Shown: piece by piece, positions 5,858 to 9,259 of the stretch
How the letters are laid out: every line of letters starts with the position of its first letter
How positions within the stretch are numbered: the stretch's first letter is position 1
NCBI GenBank assembly: GCA_050014815.1
Contig: JBEKCP010000340.1
Location: forward strand, 1-9,259
Direction: 5' to 3'
DNA from: JBEKCP01 sp050014815
Lineage (GTDB): Bacteria > Planctomycetota > Planctomycetia > Pirellulales > Thermoguttaceae
Length of the DNA: 9,259 bases
Position numbers and translations under genes: made by a program
Notes under the pieces: model-generated
What the model saw: only the letters and a program-made list of their open reading frames with translations
The model's database searches: none
What the model was told of the DNA's origin: nothing

Positions 5858-7708
5858 TCACTGCCAGTAGTAGTTCCACTTGTACTTCAATTCCACCGGC
5901 TTGCGGGGTTCCAGCGTCTCCGTCCAAGTCACCCTTCCCATGCCGTTGAAGTGAGACCACCACCAGGGCCACCCGTAGTACCGCCACCAGTGCGGATACC
6001 CGTGCGGGACGGCGCCGTCGCCCGCCGGGGCGTAGCTGGGGTCCTCCAGCACGTTGACCATCTCGATCTTGCCGGCTTGCTCGGCCGACGTGACATTGCC
6101 CAGCACGTGCCGCACCACGATCACCTCCAGCGGCTTGGCCTGGTGGCTCGTCAGCGTAATCGTGCCGGAGAGGTTTACCCGCAGGTAATCGTAGCCGTTC
6201 CAGTGCTGCGCCCGCGGCTCGCGGCCGGTCTCTACGTCGGTCTTCTGCACCTGGATATCCACCGAGGCCGTCAGGCCGATATCGGTGCAGCCGCCCGGCG
6301 AGGTGTACGTCATCAGGCCCTGGGCGAGCAACCGGTCCTCCTTCAGCAAGAGCGCCGGGGCCGTGGTGAACGGATAGCTGGACTTGTTCTCCAGGCGGAT
6401 CTTGTGCATCACCTTCGGGGCCGCCAACATCCGGGCGACCTCCGACTGCTGATTGCTGTTGAACGCGCGAAACACCTCCTGCGGCGGCGAGAACGGAATG
6501 TCCAGCACGTACACGTCCTTGTAGGGCACGGTGGCCTCCGCGACGGGCACGACCATTCGCTGGCCCTTGCGGAGCGTGACGTTCTTGACCGTGAAGACGT
6601 ACAGATCCTCGGCCTTCTCTCCGCCGGCGATCTCGGGCCCCAGGTCGGCCGCCGCGGGCGCCGCCGGCTCGGGGCGGCGCACCTCGCTCATGCGGGCCAC
6701 CTGGGTCATCATCACGTTCGAGACCGCCTGGCCGCCCATCTGGCTGTCGTCCTGGAAGTATTGCGAAAGCTTCACCAGCGCCTGCTGAAGGGCCAGCGGA
6801 TCGTTGGTGCCCTTGAAGTAGAAGCTCGGCACGCCGATCACCAGGTGGCAAGTCGCGCCCTCGATGTCGGTCAGCTCGTTGAGCAGCGTGGCCTGGAGTT
6901 TGACGACCGCCGAGCCCTTGCCGTCGATGCTGATCTTGTAATTGGGAATCCAGCGAAACCCGCGCTGCAGGTACAGCATTCCCACGTCGGCCGACCTGGC
7001 CGGCTTCTTGTCGGACCAATCGAGCTTGAGCGTCAACAGGTTGCGAAACTCCTCCTCGGCGGCGAGCTTCCTGACCGCGCCCTTGATCGTTACGTCGAGG
7101 ATCCGATCAACGGGAACGGTCTTGGTCCCCTCGGCCGTCTTGAGGAGCAGCAGGTTGGATTTCTGCGGCAACAGATCGCCGCTGCCGGGCACGGCGTTCT
7201 TCTCCATTTCGTCGGAGCTGCGGGCCAGGATTCCCACGATCGTGCCGGCGGTGTGAATCAGGCCGCTTCGCATGGAGGCTCCAGGGGCCGTAGGGGCTGC
7301 GCCGGCCTCCGGCATCGAGTAACTCGCGGCGATGTTCTCCGTGACGACCGCCTCGCTGCCGGCATTGGCCTCCAGCAACTCGCGGATCGTCAAGGCGGTC
7401 CGCTCGACCGACACCCGTCGCTGGGCCGCCGTGACCGCCTGAAGCTTGCACGCCTTGTCGTTTGAAAACGGCCAGAACGTGCCCATGACCGGCGTGGGCA
7501 GGTAGTCCAGCACGACGCAGCCCGTGTCGTCCACGTCCATCCGGCCGCTGTGGAGGACGAAGGCATGGCCGTCCTTGAAGACGGTAATCTCCTTCACGGG
7601 CATGCGGGACAGGGCCGAGAGCGGACGGGCCGGGTCGGCCGCGGCAAGCGACGCCGCAAGCGCCAGCGTTGCGGCAGCGAGAAGTGTTCGTAACAGTCTC
7701 ATGCTCAT
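5858..7708 (-). CDS. Exported DUF4139 domain protein with Trp-rich insertion, 616 aa
   Basis: Residues 1-24 form a signal peptide (MRLLRTLL, an Ala/Leu core, likely cleavage after AAA24). The mature part has a PVKEITVFKDGHAFVL start, as in proteins with DUF4140/4139-like architecture. At 248-294, LQRGFRWIPNYKI and LQATLLNELTDIEGATCHLVIGVP are the core DUF4139 signature. The end, RVTWTETLEPRKPVELKYKWNYYW (592-615), is the usual last strand pair of the family. Before it, residues 569-589 are very rich in W, Y and H (6 Trp in 21). Related proteins include the mucoidy-inhibitor-like group; biochemical function is unknown and an envelope location is inferred. ATG 7708 is favoured over ATG 7702 because AAGGAGGTG lies just upstream at optimal spacing. 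The gene is convergent with glnA and appears monocistronic. Confidence 0.9.
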   Translation of the reverse strand: MSMRLLRTLLAAATLALAASLAAADPARPLSALSRMPVKEITVFKDGHAFVLHSGRMDVDDTGCVVLDYLPTPVMGTFWPFSNDKACKLQAVTAAQRRVSVERTALTIRELLEANAGSEAVVTENIAASYSMPEAGAAPTAPGASMRSGLIHTAGTIVGILARSSDEMEKNAVPGSGDLLPQKSNLLLLKTAEGTKTVPVDRILDVTIKGAVRKLAAEEEFRNLLTLKLDWSDKKPARSADVGMLYLQRGFRWIPNYKISIDGKGSAVVKLQATLLNELTDIEGATCHLVIGVPSFYFKGTNDPLALQQALVKLSQYFQDDSQMGGQAVSNVMMTQVARMSEVRRPEPAAPAAADLGPEIAGGEKAEDLYVFTVKNVTLRKGQRMVVPVAEATVPYKDVYVLDIPFSPPQEVFRAFNSNQQSEVARMLAAPKVMHKIRLENKSSYPFTTAPALLLKEDRLLAQGLMTYTSPGGCTDIGLTASVDIQVQKTDVETGREPRAQHWNGYDYLRVNLSGTITLTSHQAKPLEVIVVRHVLGNVTSAEQAGKIEMVNVLEDPSYAPAGDGAVPHGYPHWWRYYGWPWWWSHFNGMGRVTWTETLEPRKPVELKYKWNYYWQ

Positions 7709-7836
7709 GGCACACCTCCTTCAATTGCTTTGCCTCCCGTTGCCTCACCGCAGGCGCGGAAGGCCTGGCCGCCGTTAACAATAGCAACACCGAATCTATC
7801 CTAATTGCGCGGGCTCGCGCGTGGAAGCAGGAAGTG

Positions 7837-7854
7837 TGTAACAAGGATGTAACA
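7837..7854. promoter_or_regulatory. TGTAACA direct repeats one helical turn apart
   Basis: TGTAACA at 7837-7843 and again at 7848-7854, with an 11-bp period, lies 129-146 bp upstream of the DUF4139 start (TGTTACA on the minus strand). Repeats in phase like this can bind a dimeric regulator. No known factor is recognised. Confidence 0.3.
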
Positions 7855-7873
7855 TCTGAAGGCAACCGTTCAC

Positions 7874-7925
7874 GGGGGACTGTCCCGATTTTCGCGGCAG
7901 CGTCCGAGAAAATGGGACTGTCCCC
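7874..7925. repeat. REP-like hairpin element
   Basis: GGGACTGTCCC occurs at both ends (7876-7886 and 7914-7924), each itself a palindrome. Between them ATTTTC (7888-7893) pairs with GAAAAT (7908-7913) and CGG (7895-7897) with CCG (7904-7906), leaving a small loop. The whole folds into one long imperfect stem of about 20 pairs. Its conceptual translation (GTVPIFAAASEKMGLSP) resembles spurious peptides I recall from planctomycete databases, consistent with a dispersed repeat. Confidence 0.7.
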
Positions 7926-8098
7926 TTCAGCCCTCCAAGGGTACGCTGCCTCCGGGGGGCTTGACGGGCCATGCCGTGGGCCGATACACTGACTCGCTGT
8001 GGGTTCTCATCGAGCCCAGCGGCGATACGCATGCCCGCGAGTGAAGCAACCGGAGAGGTTACTGTGGCCATCCTGCTCGCTTGCTAGAGGTTCTCGAT

Positions 8099-8269
8099 AT
8101 GGCGACGAAATGGTACTACAAGGTGATGGGCGTCGAGAACGGCCCTGTGACCTTTGAGGAACTGCTTGCGCTCGCGGTGAACGGCCAAATCGCGCCCGAC
8201 GCGCTGGTACGGACTTATCCTCCTCGCCCGTCGGTAGGCAATCCCTCTGGACAGACGGCAATCAAGTGA
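8099..8269 (+). CDS. Small GYF_2-type (DUF4339-like) protein, 56 aa, apparently truncated
   Basis: Residues 1-37 (MATKWYYKVMGVENGPVTFE, then ELLALAVNGQIAPDALVR) match the start of a GYF_2 domain: the WYY opening, the GP turn followed by an EEL helix, and G-x-I-x-PDxLV. Such domains are thought to bind proline-rich peptides and usually sit at one end of larger membrane proteins. The last part of the domain (a W-x-x-A segment) is missing; an unrelated 18-residue tail follows, ending in TGA 8267-8269. This looks like a truncated or decaying copy, though a tiny adaptor is possible. ATG 8099 has AGAGG 8 bases upstream; an in-frame TTG at 8081 is less likely. It lies 70 bp upstream of the DUF5678-like gene. 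Confidence 0.65.
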   Translation: MATKWYYKVMGVENGPVTFEELLALAVNGQIAPDALVRTYPPRPSVGNPSGQTAIK

Positions 8270-8339
8270 CGATAATACCAGCAATGGGAGAGGGCGAATA
8301 GCTGCATTAGGCCGCCTGCCAATCATCGGAGGAATCGCC

Positions 8340-8573
8340 GTGAACTCCAGCCAAGACAAGAATCGCGCTGCGTTCGAGGCAGTCAAACACGAGTTGACCA
8401 AGCGGTATCCGCCGGGATGTTTTATCGCTTTCGATGACGGCCAGATCGTTGCCGATGCGACCAGTTTCGATGAGTTGACAGAGGCATTATCCGCGATCGG
8501 CAAGGATCGTCCCGAGGTATTCGTCGTCCAAGCGGGCGCGAATTATCCGGCCAAGGTCTCCATCCTCTTGTGA
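8340..8573 (+). CDS. DUF5678-like small protein, 77 aa
   Basis: The start is GTG 8340 with GGAGGA 6 bases upstream, an excellent ribosome-binding site. The protein has a charged N-terminal helix (AAFEAVKHELTKRYP), then GCFIAFDDGQIVADATSFDEL and a C-terminal PEVFVVQAG strand. The pattern YPxxFIAxxDGxIVAxxxxxxEL resembles the DUF5678 family, small cytoplasmic proteins of unknown function. The stop TGA (8571-8573) overlaps the GTG of the next gene (8570-8572), so the two are probably translationally coupled. My impression is that DUF5678 genes often neighbour clan AA aspartic protease genes, which fits here, but I cannot verify it. There is no signal peptide or membrane segment. Confidence 0.75.
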   Translation: MNSSQDKNRAAFEAVKHELTKRYPPGCFIAFDDGQIVADATSFDELTEALSAIGKDRPEVFVVQAGANYPAKVSILL

Positions 8574-9007
8574 CGGCAATGCCGGAAACCCCCTTGGAAC
8601 AACGGAATGTCTACCGGGGCGAGCCCGCGCGGGCGTGGCTTCGCCTGGAACTGGTATCCGCAAATGGGCGGGTTCGGGAATTGGACCTCCTCGCCGACAC
8701 CGGGAACCCGTGTGCAATTATTGTGGATACGGCAACCTTGCAATCGCTGCGTTGGCGAGCGTCCATAAGGTCGGATTCCAACTTCGGGCCTCTTGAGGGC
8801 GGCTGGGTTCGCATCGCAATTCCGGAACTCGGGTTTGATGTCAAGACGCTCGGCTATGCCAACGATTCGGTCGTGGACGTGGTGAAGCGAAGCGATCCCG
8901 GATTCGGCGGACTGGTCGGACTGCCCTTGCTCCGGATGTTCGAATACGGAGGAGACGACGGGCGGTTCTGGGTGCGGTCGTCTGCCAGGCGACGGCCTGC
9001 CACATGA
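8570..9007 (+). CDS. Retropepsin-like (clan AA) aspartic protease, 145 aa
   Basis: LLADTGNPCAIIV (40-52) holds the catalytic DTG triad (D43-T44-G45) in the hydrophobic setting of retroviral-type aspartic proteases. GLVGLPLLRMFEYGGDDGRFWV (114-135) matches the second psi-loop region of single-domain members (usually (I/L)(I/L)G-x-x-x-L). Only one DTG is present, so activity would need a dimer, as in retropepsins. No signal peptide or transmembrane segment is visible, so a cytoplasmic location is likely. The start is taken at GTG 8570 because it overlaps the preceding stop (GTGA); ATG 8579 is an in-frame alternative. Neither has a strong ribosome-binding site, which favours coupling to the DUF5678-like gene. 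Substrate is unknown. Confidence 0.82.
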   Translation: MTAMPETPLEQRNVYRGEPARAWLRLELVSANGRVRELDLLADTGNPCAIIVDTATLQSLRWRASIRSDSNFGPLEGGWVRIAIPELGFDVKTLGYANDSVVDVVKRSDPGFGGLVGLPLLRMFEYGGDDGRFWVRSSARRRPAT

Positions 9008-9053
9008 CAGTGCAGAAACAGGAATGGGCGTGCTGGCAGCCTAACGATCCATT

Positions 9054-9189
9054 TAGCCCGAATTATTCATGAGAACACACTAGCCCGAAGCGCAAGCGAG
9101 GGATGGCAAACGGTTTACCCTCGCTTGCGCTTCGGGTTAGTGTTTCGCACTCTGCATCGGAAATCCCAGGCCGTGAATAATCCGGGTTA
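9054..9189. repeat. MITE-like element with nested inverted repeats
   Basis: The inner arms, 9077-9102 and 9118-9143, are 26 bases each and complementary at 25 of 26 positions (the exception is a possible G-U pair) around a 15-base loop. The outer arms are TAGCCCGAATTATTCATG (9054-9071) and CGTGAATAATCCGGGTTA (9172-9189), 15 of 18 complementary. Both layers share the TAGCCCGAA / CGGGTTA motif. The inner sequence (AGCCCGAAGCGCAAGCGAGGG) resembles a repeat I associate with planctomycete genomes. No coding potential. Confidence 0.75.
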
Positions 9190-9259
9190 GGGGCCGCCGA
9201 TTCCAGGATTCCGGCGCGGGCCGGCCGGGCGTTTTCTACTACTCGTTCGGCAGGTTGCA
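9190..9259. other. Right-edge segment without assignable gene
   Basis: These 70 bases are GC-rich, with a GATTCC-AG-GATTCC direct repeat (9200-9213) and a CCGGCCGGGC stretch (9221-9230). No gene can be supported within the window. Confidence 0.4.

Larger units (their letters stand above)
7709..8098. other. Divergent intergenic region between DUF4139 and GYF_2 genes
   Basis: This 390-bp gap holds the strong ribosome-binding site of the minus-strand gene (7713-7721), a small GCGCG-GGCT-CGCGC hairpin (7807-7820), two TGTAACA direct repeats (7837-7843 and 7848-7854) and a REP-like hairpin (7874-7925). The part from 7926 to 8098 has no convincing gene or promoter. Confidence 0.6.

Noticed and set aside
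5714..7465. 583-codon open frame on the plus strand
   Set aside because: It is antisense to the DUF4139 gene, which has a signal peptide, strong ribosome-binding site and family motifs.
7961..8044. 27-codon plus-strand ORF with coding-like composition (TDSLWVLIEPSGDTHARE)
   Set aside because: Very short, starts at TTG, no homology recognised, and no good ribosome-binding site at normal spacing.
9236..9259. Possible end of a minus-strand gene (NLPNE followed by two stops)
   Set aside because: Only about six codons are inside the window, which is too few to support a gene.
1..9259. CRISPR array, tRNA or rRNA genes, known riboswitch
   Set aside because: No regularly spaced repeats, cloverleaf-like segments or recognised riboswitch cores were seen on either strand.

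Overview
The window looks like a piece of a high-GC planctomycete chromosome (Pirellulales-like). This rests on three things: a DUF1559 prepilin-like protein next to a small carboxypeptidase-regulatory-like lipoprotein, large GNAT-fold proteins of a kind I associate with planctomycetes, and several intergenic palindromes that resemble planctomycete repeats. The lineage call comes from recollected family patterns, not from a search.

Layout. Positions 1-1027 (minus strand) hold a lipoprotein gene followed by a DUF1559 gene cut by the window edge. Positions 1345-1625 (minus) are the 3' remnant of an IS66 transposase. Positions 1666-3860 (plus) hold two GNAT-like domains in tandem. The first has lost about 43 codons in a frameshifting deletion, and the second is intact but has no start codon of its own. 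Positions 3861-4251 form a regulatory intergenic region with an NtrC-type dyad, a sigma-54-type -24/-12 promoter and a structured leader. Positions 4252-5664 encode type I glutamine synthetase (glnA), followed by palindromes and a rho-independent terminator. Positions 5858-7708 (minus, convergent with glnA) encode an exported DUF4139 protein with a Trp-rich insertion near its C-terminus. Positions 7709-8098 are intergenic and hold a REP-like hairpin. Positions 8099-9007 (plus) hold three small genes: a truncated GYF_2-type protein, a DUF5678-like protein and a retropepsin-like aspartic protease whose start overlaps the preceding stop. Positions 9054-9189 form a MITE-like nested palindrome.

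How they work together. The most coherent story is nitrogen control. The glnA upstream region carries TGCAC-N7-GTGCA centred about 139 bp upstream of the start site predicted from a TGGCAC-N5-TTGCA promoter, and the enzyme keeps the tyrosine used for adenylylation in enteric glutamine synthetase. Together these suggest transcriptional and post-translational control like that of enteric bacteria. The DUF5678-like/aspartic protease pair looks like a translationally coupled two-gene module of unknown role. The GNAT tandem looks like a gene fusion caught during decay or repair. I see no CRISPR array, tRNA or rRNA.
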